DNA of 64,000 nucleotides, taken from Candidatus Amarobacter glycogenicus (GTDB lineage: Bacteria; Chloroflexota; Dehalococcoidia; Tepidiformales; Tepidiformaceae). The stretch covers positions 310,001 to 374,000 of the forward strand of contig JADJZF010000002.1 in the NCBI GenBank assembly GCA_016719395.1. Direction: 5' to 3'. This document shows positions 1-8,619 of the stretch, one piece after another. A program made the position numbers and the translations under genes. Each line of letters starts with the position of its first letter. Positions within the stretch are counted from its first letter, which is position 1. The notes under the pieces are model-generated. The model worked only from the letters and a program-made list of their open reading frames with translations. It was not told the DNA's origin and made no database searches.

Positions 1-208
1 CCTGGATAACCTGCCACATCGCTTCGAGCTTGTACTCGTCGGCCGCGTGCAGCCCGATCTTCGTCGCGTTATGCTCGTAGTCGATCTCGGCAACCACGTT
101 CTTGAAATCGAAACGGGTTGAGATCTCCTTCCGGGCCTGGTTCACCGCGTTCGCGACCTCCTGGAGGTCGCACCCGGTAGTGATATCGAACGTTTCGTCT
201 TTCGCCAT
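1..208 (-). CDS. yajQ: YajQ-family nucleotide-binding protein (partial, C-terminus outside window)
   Basis: The reverse strand reads MAKDETFDITTG, then a stretch with DLQEVANAVNQARKEI and STRFDFKN, which matches the start of the YajQ/UPF0234 family (usual opening: FDIVSEVDLQEVRNAVDQ, then SRFDFR). Family members of about 160 residues bind nucleotides, and some are cyclic-di-GMP effectors; only the first 69 residues are visible here. The start ATG at 206-208 is the only one close to the conserved opening. It is transcribed away from the mutase gene at 332. The missing C-terminal half prevents any statement about ligand residues. Confidence 0.85.
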   Translation of the reverse strand, partial: MAKDETFDITTGCDLQEVANAVNQARKEISTRFDFKNVVAEIDYEHNATKIGLHAADEYKLEAMWQVIQ

Positions 209-331
209 CAGTCAAGGATACGCGCCCCTGATCTCTCGCTGTAGCGGCCTCCGTTCACGATGTCTCGAAAGTCTCCATCTGCTCCCGCTAGACTATCCCC
301 AACTGAGTCCGGCAAAGGCAGGCCACACCCC

Positions 332-1993
332 ATGACCGACCTCGAACGTTCAAAGCGGCTGCGGCGGGAATACGACGAAGCCGTCATCCAGGAAGGCAAA
401 GAGCTCGCCGGACCCTTCATGACGGTCTCCGGCCGGCCGATCGACCGCGTCTACGACGCCACCGATATCGCGGATCTCGACTACGAACGGGACATCAACC
501 TCCCCGGCAACTACCCGTACACCCGTGGTGTCCACCGCACCGGCTACCGGGGAAAGCCCTGGACGATCCGCATGTTCAGCGGCTTCGGCTCGGTCGAGGA
601 GACGAACCAGCGCTACAAGGACCTCCTCGCCGCGGGCAACAACGGCCTTAGCGTCGCCTTCGACATGCCAACACTGATGGGCTACGACCACGATGAACCG
701 TGGGCCGCGGGCGAGTTCGGTAGTTGTGGCGTCGCTGTCGACTCGCTCAGCGACATGGAAATCCTGCTCAGCAACCTGCCGCTCGACAAGATCACCACGT
801 CGATGACCATCAACAGCCCGGCCCCGGTCGTCTGGGCGCTCTTTATTGCCGCCGCGGAGAAGCGCGGCATCCCCCGCGCAAAGCTCGCCGGGACCCTCCA
901 GAACGACATCCTGAAGGAATACATCGCCCAGAACGAGTTCATCTACCCGCCGGACCACTCAATGCGCCTGGTGACCGACACGATCGAATTCGCATCAAAG
1001 GAAATGCCGCTCTGGAACCCCGTGAGCGTGAGTGGCTACCATATCCGTGAGGCCGGAGCGACTGCCGCACAGGAACTCGCCTTCACCCTCGCCAACGGCA
1101 TCGAGTACGTGAAGTGGGGGCTGGCGCGAGGCCTGGACATCGATGAGTTCGCCGGGCGCATCAGCTTCTTCTTCAACAGCCACAACGACTTCTTCGAAGA
1201 GGTCGCCAAGTTTCGTGCCGCCCGCCGTATCTGGGCGCGCCAGATGCGCGAACAATTCGGCGCTCGCAACCCGCGATCCTGGCTCATGCGGTTTCATACC
1301 CAGACGGCGGGTGTCTCACTCTCGGAACAACAGCCCGAAGTCAACCTGGTCCGTGTTGCCATCCAGGCGCTTGCTGCCGTCATGGGCGGCACCCAATCGC
1401 TCCACACCGACGCCATGGACGAAGCCATCGCCCTCCCCAGCGAGAAAGCCGCCCGTCTCGCCGTCCGCACACAGCAGGTCATCCTTCACGAAAGCGGCGT
1501 GATCAACACCGTCGATCCCCTCGGCGGCAGCTACTTCGTGGAGAAGCTGACGACGGACATGGAAAACGAGGTGCTGAAGTACTTCGACCAGGTCGAAGCC
1601 CTCGGTGGAGTCATCCCCGCGATCGAGCACGGCTTCTTCCAGAAGGAAATCGCGGATGCCTCGGCCCGCTACCAGTTCGAAGTCGACACCCGCGACCGGA
1701 TCGTCGTCGGTGTGAATGAGTATGTCTCGGAAGAGAAGCCGGACATCCCTATCTTGAAGTTTGATCCGGAGGGCGAGAGACGCCACCTCGCGCGGCTGAA
1801 GCAACACAAGGCGACCCGCGACTCGGCGAAGCACGCCGCCGCGCTTGCCGCTCTCGAATCCGCCAGCCGCGACCCGAACTCGAACACCATGCCCTGCATC
1901 CTCGACGCCGTGAACGCCGGCGCAACCGTCGGAGAGGTATGCAATCTCTGGCGCCGCGTCTTCGGCGAGTACCGGGAGCAAGTGGTCGTGTAG
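332..1993 (+). CDS. Methylmalonyl-CoA mutase large subunit, catalytic domain only
   Basis: This encodes 553 residues of the TIM-barrel catalytic part of acyl-CoA mutases, which interconvert methylmalonyl-CoA and succinyl-CoA with adenosylcobalamin. Family signatures are clear: YTRGVHRTGYRGKPWTIR near residue 50, FSGFGSVEETNQRYK, FDMPTLMGYD, SMTINSPAP, HTQTAGVSLSEQQP and the GGTQSLHTDAMDEA segment. The C-terminal cobalamin-binding domain (DxHxxG) is absent, so a separate small subunit must exist elsewhere, as in the split mutases of archaea and many Chloroflexota. The frame is open from 260, but ATG 332 puts the start close to the family N-terminus (MTDLERSKRLRREYD). The substrate could be a related acyl-CoA (ethylmalonyl or isobutyryl type); I cannot decide this by eye. 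Confidence 0.9.
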   Translation: MTDLERSKRLRREYDEAVIQEGKELAGPFMTVSGRPIDRVYDATDIADLDYERDINLPGNYPYTRGVHRTGYRGKPWTIRMFSGFGSVEETNQRYKDLLAAGNNGLSVAFDMPTLMGYDHDEPWAAGEFGSCGVAVDSLSDMEILLSNLPLDKITTSMTINSPAPVVWALFIAAAEKRGIPRAKLAGTLQNDILKEYIAQNEFIYPPDHSMRLVTDTIEFASKEMPLWNPVSVSGYHIREAGATAAQELAFTLANGIEYVKWGLARGLDIDEFAGRISFFFNSHNDFFEEVAKFRAARRIWARQMREQFGARNPRSWLMRFHTQTAGVSLSEQQPEVNLVRVAIQALAAVMGGTQSLHTDAMDEAIALPSEKAARLAVRTQQVILHESGVINTVDPLGGSYFVEKLTTDMENEVLKYFDQVEALGGVIPAIEHGFFQKEIADASARYQFEVDTRDRIVVGVNEYVSEEKPDIPILKFDPEGERRHLARLKQHKATRDSAKHAAALAALESASRDPNSNTMPCILDAVNAGATVGEVCNLWRRVFGEYREQVVV

Positions 1994-2029
1994 CCGTTTG
2001 CCGCCACGGCCTATGGCCGCCACACCGGG

Positions 2030-2110
2030 GCCGGCGGGCGGGGGGGGGCCCGGCGGGGGGGGGGGGGGGGGGGGGCGGGCCGGCCGCCGCGGCCCCGGCG
2101 GGGGGCCGAC
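2030..2110. repeat. Low-complexity G/C tract with a run of 21 G
   Basis: The 201-bp gap between the mutase stop and the next gene contains almost pure G and C from about 2030 to 2110, including an uninterrupted run of 21 G at 2055-2075 with further G runs before it. Nothing else like it occurs in the window. G runs of this size can form quadruplexes, but they are also the typical product of two-colour sequencing or of a forced assembly join. I see no gene here. Confidence 0.8.
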
Positions 2111-2194
2111 ACCGCCTACCGCGCCCCAACCCGCTGCACGCACCATCAGCGGGCAGGTATAGTCCGCCCACTCTCTCCTTCGAGGTGCCGCACG

Positions 2195-3130
2195 ATGGAT
2201 CCCCAGGTACAGGGCCTTCTCCAGATGATGGCCGCCCAGGCGCAGGCGGCAAATGTCCCCCCGATGTGGGAGCAAGACGCCGCCACCGCCCGGGCGGGCG
2301 CGGAAGTCAGCTTCCAGGCCTTCAACGCGCCGATGCCGGAAGGCGTCACGATCACCGATCGCAGCGTCCCCGGACCCGCGGGGCAGATCCCGGTGAAGGT
2401 CTTCAGGCCGTCTGGCGCGGGTACGCTCCCCCTCCTCGTCTTTCTGCACGGCGGCGGCTGGGTCATCGGCTCCCCCAACACCCACGCAAAGCTCGCCGCC
2501 GAACTCGCCCTCGGCGCTGGCTGCGTCGTCGTCTCCGTCGACTACCGGATGGCCCCGGAGAACCCGGCGCCGGCTTCGCTCGATGACTGCGTAGCCGCAA
2601 TCAGGTACGCCGTAGTGAACGCCGCCGAATTCGGCGCGGACGGCTCGCGCTTCGCCATCGGCGGCGACTCCGCCGGCGGGAACCTCACGGCAGCTTCCGT
2701 TCTGCGCCTCCGTGACGAAAACGGCCCCACGGCGCGCCTCCAGCTCCTCCTCTATGGGGCCTTCACCGCCAACAACGACCTCCCTTCGGTCATCGAGAAT
2801 GGCGAAGGAAAGATCCTGACGCGTCAGGCGATGATCTGGTTCTACAACCACTACCTCTCCGGCGGCGCATCACCCGATGACCCCTACATCGCTCCCATCA
2901 AGGGCGACCTCCGAGGGCTCCCTCCGGCGCATCTCATCGTGGGCACACAGGACCCGTTGCTCGACGACTCGAAGCTCTTCGCCAAAGCCCTCCAGGATGC
3001 CGGCGTCCCAGCGAAGCTTTCGATCTACCAGGACCAGGTCCACGTCTTTCTCCAGCTCACCGCGATGCTCGATGGCGCGAAGCAGGCGCTGTCCGAAGCA
3101 TGCAACGCCCTCAAGACCGCGCTGGCCTGA
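2195..3130 (+). CDS. Alpha/beta hydrolase, hormone-sensitive-lipase (acetyl esterase) family
   Basis: The 311-residue protein has the HSL-family hallmarks: oxyanion-hole motif HGGGW near residue 88, nucleophile elbow GDSAGGN near residue 154, an acidic residue in the GTQDPLLDD segment and the catalytic histidine in QVHVF near residue 285. Such enzymes hydrolyse short acyl esters in the cytoplasm; there is no signal peptide. The ATG is preceded by GAGGT at 2182-2186. It lies 200 bp after the mutase gene, across the poly-G tract, and converges with the MFS gene at 3224. The physiological substrate is unknown. Confidence 0.88.
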   Translation: MDPQVQGLLQMMAAQAQAANVPPMWEQDAATARAGAEVSFQAFNAPMPEGVTITDRSVPGPAGQIPVKVFRPSGAGTLPLLVFLHGGGWVIGSPNTHAKLAAELALGAGCVVVSVDYRMAPENPAPASLDDCVAAIRYAVVNAAEFGADGSRFAIGGDSAGGNLTAASVLRLRDENGPTARLQLLLYGAFTANNDLPSVIENGEGKILTRQAMIWFYNHYLSGGASPDDPYIAPIKGDLRGLPPAHLIVGTQDPLLDDSKLFAKALQDAGVPAKLSIYQDQVHVFLQLTAMLDGAKQALSEACNALKTALA

Positions 3131-3223
3131 AGACCGGCCACAAGCATCGCGCCTGGACCCCGCGCCCGTTCGCTCACCGACTCCAGTCTCATCCGTCTCC
3201 GGAAGGCGAGCGACAGGTTCGAA

Positions 3224-4450
3224 CTAGATTGATTCGGCCCCAACCTCCGGTGCGTGCCCGGGTACCGGCACGTAGGCCCGGCGCCAGAAAAGGTAAAGCG
3301 GCGGCATCACCACCAGGAAGTACACCGCGACAAACGCGAACGCCGCCCTTATCGACACATCATCGGTGATGAAACCAATCACCGGTTCGAAGAATGCCAC
3401 CTGGAGGCTCAGCACGAGCGAGGAAACGCTCAGCACCGTCGCCCGCGTCTCGCTCGGCGTATGCTCGTTGATATAGGTGTCGATGGTCGGCCGCGTGAAA
3501 CCCTGGATGATGGCCGGGACCGCGAACAGCGCGAACACCCCCACCCGGTCGACGGCCGAAAGCCCGCCGAATGCCAGGACCATGCCCAGGCACGCCACTG
3601 CGAACATCGCGGGCGCGCCGGTGCGTGCTGCCACCCGGTGAGCAGTAATCGCGGCGACCACGGCCGCCAGCCGGAGCGGCGCCTGGAACACGCCGAAAAG
3701 CCCGGTCCTCACCTCGTGGTCGATCAGGAATGGCTGGATCAGGACGACCGGCGCGAAGGCCGCCATCATGATCGTCGAGCCGAGCAGAACCGTGTAACGG
3801 ACCTGGGGCGTCCGCCAGGCAAACGCGAACCCGCGCCTCAGGTTCTCAAGGTAGTGAGGCCGCTCGTGTTCTACGTGCGGTTCCACCATCGCCAGCGCGA
3901 CGAACGTCGCCAGCGCCGGTCCGGCGAAGCTCACCTGCACGGTAAACGCCAGGCTCGTCTGTGCTGCCAGCACGCCGCCGATGATCACCCCGGCCATGCC
4001 CGCGCTGATGGAGATCGCGAACCCCCGGCCGATGACCTTCGAGAACCGTCCTTCCATGCCCCCCTGCTTGAACGAATCGAACAGCAGCGCCTGGTCGGCT
4101 CCGCTCCGGCACGCCGCCGCAATCGCCCACAGCATGTAGTCCGCGAAGAGCATCCAGTAGTTCGTCGTGAAGCCGAAGCCCAGGATTGTGAGCGCGAACA
4201 CCGCTGCCCCGATCGCGAGCACACGACTGTGGCCGATTCGGTCGGCCAGTGCGCCGAACGGCGCCTCCAGCGCCGCCACCATCAGCCAGAATGGCAGGTC
4301 CATCAGGAGGATGTACTTGAGCTCGAACTCGCGTGAAACGGTGAGGTACTTGATCCAGATCCCGAACCAGAACCCCAGGTCCATCAGGAAGAGGAATGCG
4401 TAGTAGAGGCGCTCGTTGCGGCGCGCTGCGGCTGCGTTGTCTCGCGGCAT
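3224..4450 (-). CDS. Major facilitator superfamily transporter
   Basis: The 408-residue protein has about twelve hydrophobic segments and the MFS loop 2-3 motif in variant form (GALADRIGHSRVLAIG, residues about 65-80). A central loop after the sixth helix carries MVEPHVEHERPHYLENLRRG, and the charged C-terminus (YLFWRRAYVPVPGHAPE) is cytoplasmic. The length is typical for drug or metabolite efflux members. Substrate cannot be told from sequence. The gene stands alone, convergent with the esterase at 2195 and followed upstream by the frameshifted Yip1-like gene on the same strand. Confidence 0.85.
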   Translation of the reverse strand: MPRDNAAAARRNERLYYAFLFLMDLGFWFGIWIKYLTVSREFELKYILLMDLPFWLMVAALEAPFGALADRIGHSRVLAIGAAVFALTILGFGFTTNYWMLFADYMLWAIAAACRSGADQALLFDSFKQGGMEGRFSKVIGRGFAISISAGMAGVIIGGVLAAQTSLAFTVQVSFAGPALATFVALAMVEPHVEHERPHYLENLRRGFAFAWRTPQVRYTVLLGSTIMMAAFAPVVLIQPFLIDHEVRTGLFGVFQAPLRLAAVVAAITAHRVAARTGAPAMFAVACLGMVLAFGGLSAVDRVGVFALFAVPAIIQGFTRPTIDTYINEHTPSETRATVLSVSSLVLSLQVAFFEPVIGFITDDVSIRAAFAFVAVYFLVVMPPLYLFWRRAYVPVPGHAPEVGAESI

Positions 4451-4570
4451 GTTCAGCGAAGGCTACGCCAGTCCCGCCCTGTGCGAATCAGACGTCCAGC
4501 CGGGACAGCCAAACGACCGGGACCCCGAAACGAGCCCGGCCGTTTGAAGAAGATTCGTGGTCGCGAACGA

Positions 4571-5162
4571 TCAGGGAATGCGCTGGAGAATCGAGAACAG
4601 TCCCGCGCCCATCACCGTCGTGTCGCTGGAGAAAGCGACGATGCTCAGCACCAGCACCATCACTGAGAACCCCGCCGTGTTTGCTATCACGACCTGTGTC
4701 GAATCCGCATTGGTCACTGCCTGGACCGCGTAGATCGACATCACGAACAGCAGCGCCAGCGGCACGATTGCGAACACCGGGTAGAGCACCGGGATGAACA
4801 TCAGCACCGAAAGCGCCAGCGGCACGCGCCGCGTAGCCCATCGTCCGCAGCAACGACTGCAGGTCGGCCGAGGCCTTATAGACCTGGACGATGATGACGT
4901 AGGCGATCAGTACCCAGACGAGGTAGAGCGCCGCCATGAAGACGCCGCCAAGGATGAACGTGTTCAGCCAGGGCTTCTCCGGGCCGTAGTCGAAGTTGAA
5001 CTCGTAGAAGAGCGTCGCTCCCAGGCCAGCCAGCAGTGCGCTGACGCCCGCCACGATCATCGCCGGGATGAGTTCGTTGGCGTCGTCCCGGACCTCGTCG
5101 AAAACCGTCGTGTCCAGCCGCGCCAGGCGGAGAATTTTGTTGAGAATCAAGTTGGGGTCCAT
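4571..5162 (-). pseudogene. Yip1-like membrane protein, broken by one frameshift
   Basis: Two overlapping frames make one protein. The first begins MDPNLILNKILRLARLDTTVFDEVRDD and contains two membrane segments followed by KASADLQSLLRTMGYAA; the second continues with PLALSVLMFIPVLYPVFAIVPLALLF and two more hydrophobic stretches, ending at 4571. The order cytosolic N-terminus, LLRTMGYA motif and paired helices is that of the Yip1/YIP1 (DUF1282-like) membrane family. Removing one base near 4826-4832 (one extra C on the coding strand after GCGGCG) restores a continuous 196-residue reading frame, and the total length agrees with exactly one extra base. It may be a sequence error rather than a true loss of function. 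Confidence 0.7.
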
Positions 5163-5309
5163 GCTGCCTCCTGCATGCCTTCCCGGGTCGGAATCGGTGG
5201 GCGCGCTTACTCCCGAAAGCGACCCCCCGGCCGGTCGCGCGAACTATAGCACGACTCTGCGATGTCGCGGAACACAATCTGATCATTGGAGTACGCGGTA
5301 GCGAACGCC

Positions 5310-6017
5310 CTACAGTGGCCTCTTGCCCGGCACGCCCGGCCTGCGCGGATACCGTTCGGGCGTGCCGGCCACCTTGCGCAAGAGTGCCACAGAGACGGTC
5401 CTGCTGATCGCGGGGCGCATCGCCACTGAGTCCATCGGCTCACACCCCAACTCCCTCATCGCGCTCGTGGCGGCCGCCAGCTCTCCCGCCATCGCGCTGC
5501 CCTTGGGCAGGGCGATGATGCCGCCCGCCCGTGCGAACGGCGTCGTGTACTCCAACAGTTCGGGCAGCGCCGCCACCGCGCGCGCCGTAACCAGCGTGGC
5601 GGTCTCCCGGAGTCGGCCCCGCCCGGCTTCCTCCGCTCGTTGCGCAAACACTTCAACGTTCGCCAGCCCAAGGGCCGAGGCAACCGCTTCCAGCAGGCGA
5701 GCCCGTTTCTGCAGCGGCTCGACCAGCGAAACTCGGGTTTCCGGTGCGACACAGGCGACCACGAGGCCCGGGTAGCCGCCGCCGCTCCCGACGTCGACGA
5801 CTTCGGGCGGCGCCGCTCCGAGCGCCTCAACCGCGATGCGCCAAGTCTCCAGGGACTCCGCGTATTGGCGCTGGATTGCATCGTCCGGGGCGACCGCGGT
5901 TACGCGCGTGTGTTCGCCTGCTTCCGCGATATATGCGAGGTGGGCCTTGAGCAATGGGAGCCAGCGCTCCGGCTCCGCCAGCGCCGGGAACAGCCCGGGA
6001 AGTTCGTCCCAATTCAT
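5310..6017 (-). CDS. rsmG: 16S rRNA (guanine-N7) methyltransferase RsmG (GidB)
   Basis: A 235-residue class I SAM methyltransferase that methylates N7 of G527 in 16S rRNA. The SAM-binding glycine loop is VVDVGSGGGYPGLV (about residue 93-106), followed by LVEPLQKRARLLEAV, the acidic strand-2 loop, and VTARAVAALPELLEY, the family motif with the conserved arginine. It is slightly longer than the usual 210 residues, because of a C-terminal tail ending RYPRRPGVPGKRPL that includes the normal P-x-KRPL terminus. It is divergent to the GreA-like gene, with 55 bp between the two starts. Confidence 0.93.
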   Translation of the reverse strand: MNWDELPGLFPALAEPERWLPLLKAHLAYIAEAGEHTRVTAVAPDDAIQRQYAESLETWRIAVEALGAAPPEVVDVGSGGGYPGLVVACVAPETRVSLVEPLQKRARLLEAVASALGLANVEVFAQRAEEAGRGRLRETATLVTARAVAALPELLEYTTPFARAGGIIALPKGSAMAGELAAATSAMRELGCEPMDSVAMRPAISRTVSVALLRKVAGTPERYPRRPGVPGKRPL

Positions 6018-6072
6018 CGGGCGAGCGGCTTAACGCTACGCACGTTCACCTGATCGATGATACATTCTGATC

Positions 6073-6903
6073 ATGACGAATGAATCGCAGAGTGCGACAG
6101 TCACTCAGGTCACTCTCGGCGAAGCCCTCCACGAATACCTCCAGTCCCTCAAGCCCGCCCAACGGCACGATTACGAACACTACGTCCGCAAGTACGTCGA
6201 GCACGCAGATCCCCAGACCCTTTGCTCGAGCCTCAGCGGCAGCCGCGTCGAAAGCTACTCCGAGAGTCAGATTCGTTCGTCGGACCCCAATGCCCAGAAG
6301 CGCGTAGAAGCCCTCAAGGCCTGGTTCCAGTTCCTGAAGAAGAAGAGTTACTGCAACTCCAACTTCGGCATCAACGTCCGTGTGCGCCGCACCGGTGGCC
6401 GCGCCGGCAGTGCTGCTGTTCGCGTTGAAGAAGCGCCGATCGAGATGACCGCTGACGGTATCGACGCCCTCAAGCGCGAACTCTCCGAGATCGAGTCGAA
6501 GGTTCCCGACTTGGTCAAGGCCATTCAGCACGCCCGTTCCGATGGAGACCTTCGAGAGAACGCCCCTTACCACGCCGCGCGCGAAGCGCTCGCCTTCACC
6601 AACGACCGCAAGCAGCGCATCGAGACCTCGCTCAAGCGCGCGGTGCTTGTCGATGCTTCCGGCCGTGACGAAGGCCTCGCCGCCCTCGGGTCGATGGTCA
6701 CCGTCACTCACGTCGGCCGCAACCGCCAGGAAACCTACCAGCTCGTAAGCTCCCGCGAAGCGAACGCCCGCGAGCGTCGCATCTCTGTCGAGTCCCCGGT
6801 CGGCCAGAAACTGCTGGGCAGCCGCGTCGGCGATGAGGTCGAGGTAGAAGCCCCCCAGGGCACGATGCGTTACCGCGTCGACAACGTCTCCCAGACCAGC
6901 TAG
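6073..6903 (+). CDS. greA: GreA-type transcript cleavage factor fused to an integrase-like SAM (core-binding) domain
   Basis: The 276-residue protein has two parts. Residues about 10-105 (TLGEALHEYLQSLKP, YVRKYVEH, YSESQIRSSDP, RVEALKAWFQFLKKK) resemble the N-terminal SAM-like core-binding domain of tyrosine recombinases; no catalytic recombinase domain follows. Residues about 118-276 are a complete GreA: the coiled-coil with the acidic tip ARSDGDLRENAPYHAAREAL (the D and E equivalent to GreA Asp41 and Glu44 are kept) and the C-terminal FKBP-like domain ending VDNVS. GreA rescues backtracked RNA polymerase by stimulating RNA cleavage. Normal GreA is about 158 residues, so the extra domain is an addition of about 115. 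The start ATG has only a short leader. Confidence 0.85.
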   Translation: MTNESQSATVTQVTLGEALHEYLQSLKPAQRHDYEHYVRKYVEHADPQTLCSSLSGSRVESYSESQIRSSDPNAQKRVEALKAWFQFLKKKSYCNSNFGINVRVRRTGGRAGSAAVRVEEAPIEMTADGIDALKRELSEIESKVPDLVKAIQHARSDGDLRENAPYHAAREALAFTNDRKQRIETSLKRAVLVDASGRDEGLAALGSMVTVTHVGRNRQETYQLVSSREANARERRISVESPVGQKLLGSRVGDEVEVEAPQGTMRYRVDNVSQTS

Positions 6904-7081
6904 GGCTTTCCCGAATCTGTTGTGCCTGGCGCGCTAATCTGCCGTACCTAAAGGTAAGGAGTAGCGCGTGCGCCTGCCTCGTCTCCGCGATTCGCGGGGA
7001 CTCGGGAGACTCCACAAGGGGATTCCCCGATCCCGGCAGCAGATGCCCGCCCGCGATACTCCCTCCGTCAGGAGGTGGGTC

Positions 7082-7351
7082 ATGCTGGTCATCGGGAACG
7101 TCAAGTGCCTCCACTGCGGCTTCGAAGATGGACGCTGGGTGGGCCAGAAGGGCGCACACCTCACTATCGGCGGCCTCCGCGGCCGCCAGCTCGGCGAGGG
7201 CGAAGACCCATCGACACTAATCCACTGCAGCCGCTGCGAAGGCCCCGTCTTCCTCGATGACGCCAGCCTCGTCATGAACAGCTACCGCATCCGCCGGATT
7301 CGCCGCCTTCGCGAGCAGATCGCCGCGCTCGATAGCCACCGCGCCGCCTGA
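7082..7351 (+). CDS. Small zinc-ribbon protein of unknown function
   Basis: The chosen start ATG 7082 has an excellent ribosome-binding site (AGGAGGTGGG at 7070-7079); the frame is open from 6968 but that part is arginine-rich and has no site. The 89-residue product starts MLVIGNVKCLHCGFEDGRW and carries a second pair IHCSRCEGPVF, giving the two CxxC knuckles of a four-cysteine zinc ribbon about 40 residues apart. The C-terminus is basic (SYRIRRIRRLREQI), suggesting nucleic-acid or protein contact. I recognise no named family. It lies 178 bp after the greA-like gene. Confidence 0.75.
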   Translation: MLVIGNVKCLHCGFEDGRWVGQKGAHLTIGGLRGRQLGEGEDPSTLIHCSRCEGPVFLDDASLVMNSYRIRRIRRLREQIAALDSHRAA

Positions 7352-7379
7352 ACGACCCCCGCGACACCGGGAAATCGGA

Positions 7380-8552
7380 TCAGGCCAGCACCTGTGCCGC
7401 GAGGCTGCTGATCGCCACTCCCCGTCTTCCCTGCAGCACGTCACCCACGAACCCGGCCGTGGTGTATCCGACTGAGATACCCGTCTCGGGATCACCCCAG
7501 CCGATCTGGCCTCCTGCGCCGCCGTGCCCAAATGCCCTGGCCGAAGTTGTCTTGCCGAACCCCCGGATGTGGGTGTTTCCGTCTCCGCCCGCGACCACGA
7601 CCGTCAGTGCCCGGTTTACCGGCACGTTGAAAAGGGGGTCGCGATGGTGTTCCTTGGTGCGCACCTTCGTGGCCCATTCGATCGTTTCCGCCTTCATGAT
7701 GCGCGTCCCCCCTGCTGTCATGCCGCCGTTCACGAGAGGCTGATAGAACATCGCGAGTTGCGCCGCGCCTCCCACTCCGCCGCCTCCGGGCACGCCCACC
7801 GCCCGTACTTCTGGCCGGTTGAACGTCTTGATCGCATCGGGAGTCACTTCTCCCCAACCACCAGGTGGGGGCGTCGGCGGCACCAGGTGGCGCACGTCCG
7901 CGACGCGCCCGCCCTCTGCCGCTGGCAGGCCAACATAGAAGTCGTCGAGGCCCATGGGGTCGAGGATGCGTTCGCGGACATACGCCCGGAAATCCTTCCC
8001 TGTCTTCCGTTCGATGATCTCAGCGAGCACCCAGTGGGCACTCGTCGCGTGGTACTCGAACTTCGATCCTGGCTCCCAGTTCAGGCGCCACTGGGCGAAC
8101 CGTGAAAGCCGGCGTTCCCGGTTGTCCCATTCCGTCGCCGCCATCGGCGCAAGCGGGAATCCGCCGATGTGGAGCATCACCTGCTCCACCGTGATGTTCT
8201 CTTTCCCGTTCGTCCCGAACTCCGGGATGATGTCGCTGACCTTCTCCTCGATTCTCAGGAGGCCGTCTTCACAAACCGTCCATGTCGCTGCACCAACGAT
8301 CGCCTTGGTGCAGCTGAAGATCGTGTAGAGCGTCCGATCCGTCGCCGGGACCTCTCGTTCCACCCCGCCGTGCTGCACGGTCCCATAGGTCCGCAGCCCG
8401 GCAAGCTTCCCGTGGCGAGCGACTGCCACCTGCGCGCTTTTCAGCGTGCCATCGTCCACATCGCGCTTGGCGCGGGCGAATACGGCTTCGAGCTTCTCGC
8501 TATCGATTCCCAGGTCTTCGGGACAGGTTGCCAGGAAGTCGGCAGCGGCCAT
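7380..8552 (-). CDS. Serine hydrolase of the beta-lactamase / EstB family
   Basis: The 390-residue protein has the class C beta-lactamase fold signatures: the active-site SxxK as SCTK in TIFSCTKAIVGAA (about residue 78), a YxN-like position in FEYHATSAHWVLAEI, and a C-terminal HGGAGGQIGWGDPETGIS that matches the HxG of the third motif. Family members are usually esterases, D-aminopeptidases or transesterases rather than antibiotic-resistance enzymes. No signal peptide is seen, so it is probably cytoplasmic. The start has GGAGGA upstream (in 8559-8566). It converges with the zinc-ribbon gene. Confidence 0.85.
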   Translation of the reverse strand: MAAADFLATCPEDLGIDSEKLEAVFARAKRDVDDGTLKSAQVAVARHGKLAGLRTYGTVQHGGVEREVPATDRTLYTIFSCTKAIVGAATWTVCEDGLLRIEEKVSDIIPEFGTNGKENITVEQVMLHIGGFPLAPMAATEWDNRERRLSRFAQWRLNWEPGSKFEYHATSAHWVLAEIIERKTGKDFRAYVRERILDPMGLDDFYVGLPAAEGGRVADVRHLVPPTPPPGGWGEVTPDAIKTFNRPEVRAVGVPGGGGVGGAAQLAMFYQPLVNGGMTAGGTRIMKAETIEWATKVRTKEHHRDPLFNVPVNRALTVVVAGGDGNTHIRGFGKTTSARAFGHGGAGGQIGWGDPETGISVGYTTAGFVGDVLQGRRGVAISSLAAQVLA

Positions 8553-8619
8553 GAGCAGGTCCTCCGGGGTGGTGTGCCTCGAACAATACGCCCGTAGGAG
8601 AGGGTGTGCTTCGAACGCC

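Noticed and set aside
1316..2851. Reverse-strand open frame of 511 codons
   Set aside because: It is antisense to the mutase and esterase genes, runs through the G tract, and has no recognisable domain; long antisense frames are common at this GC content.
3254..4336. Forward open frame of 360 codons
   Set aside because: Antisense to a well-supported MFS gene; highly charged low-complexity product with many His/Arg.
6073..6400. Phage integrase gene
   Set aside because: Only the SAM-like core-binding part is present, in frame with a full GreA; no catalytic R-H-R-Y domain exists here.
7380..8552. Beta-lactamase resistance gene
   Set aside because: The SCTK and HGG motifs fit EstB-type hydrolases; there is no signal peptide and no YxN/KTG pair of true class C enzymes.
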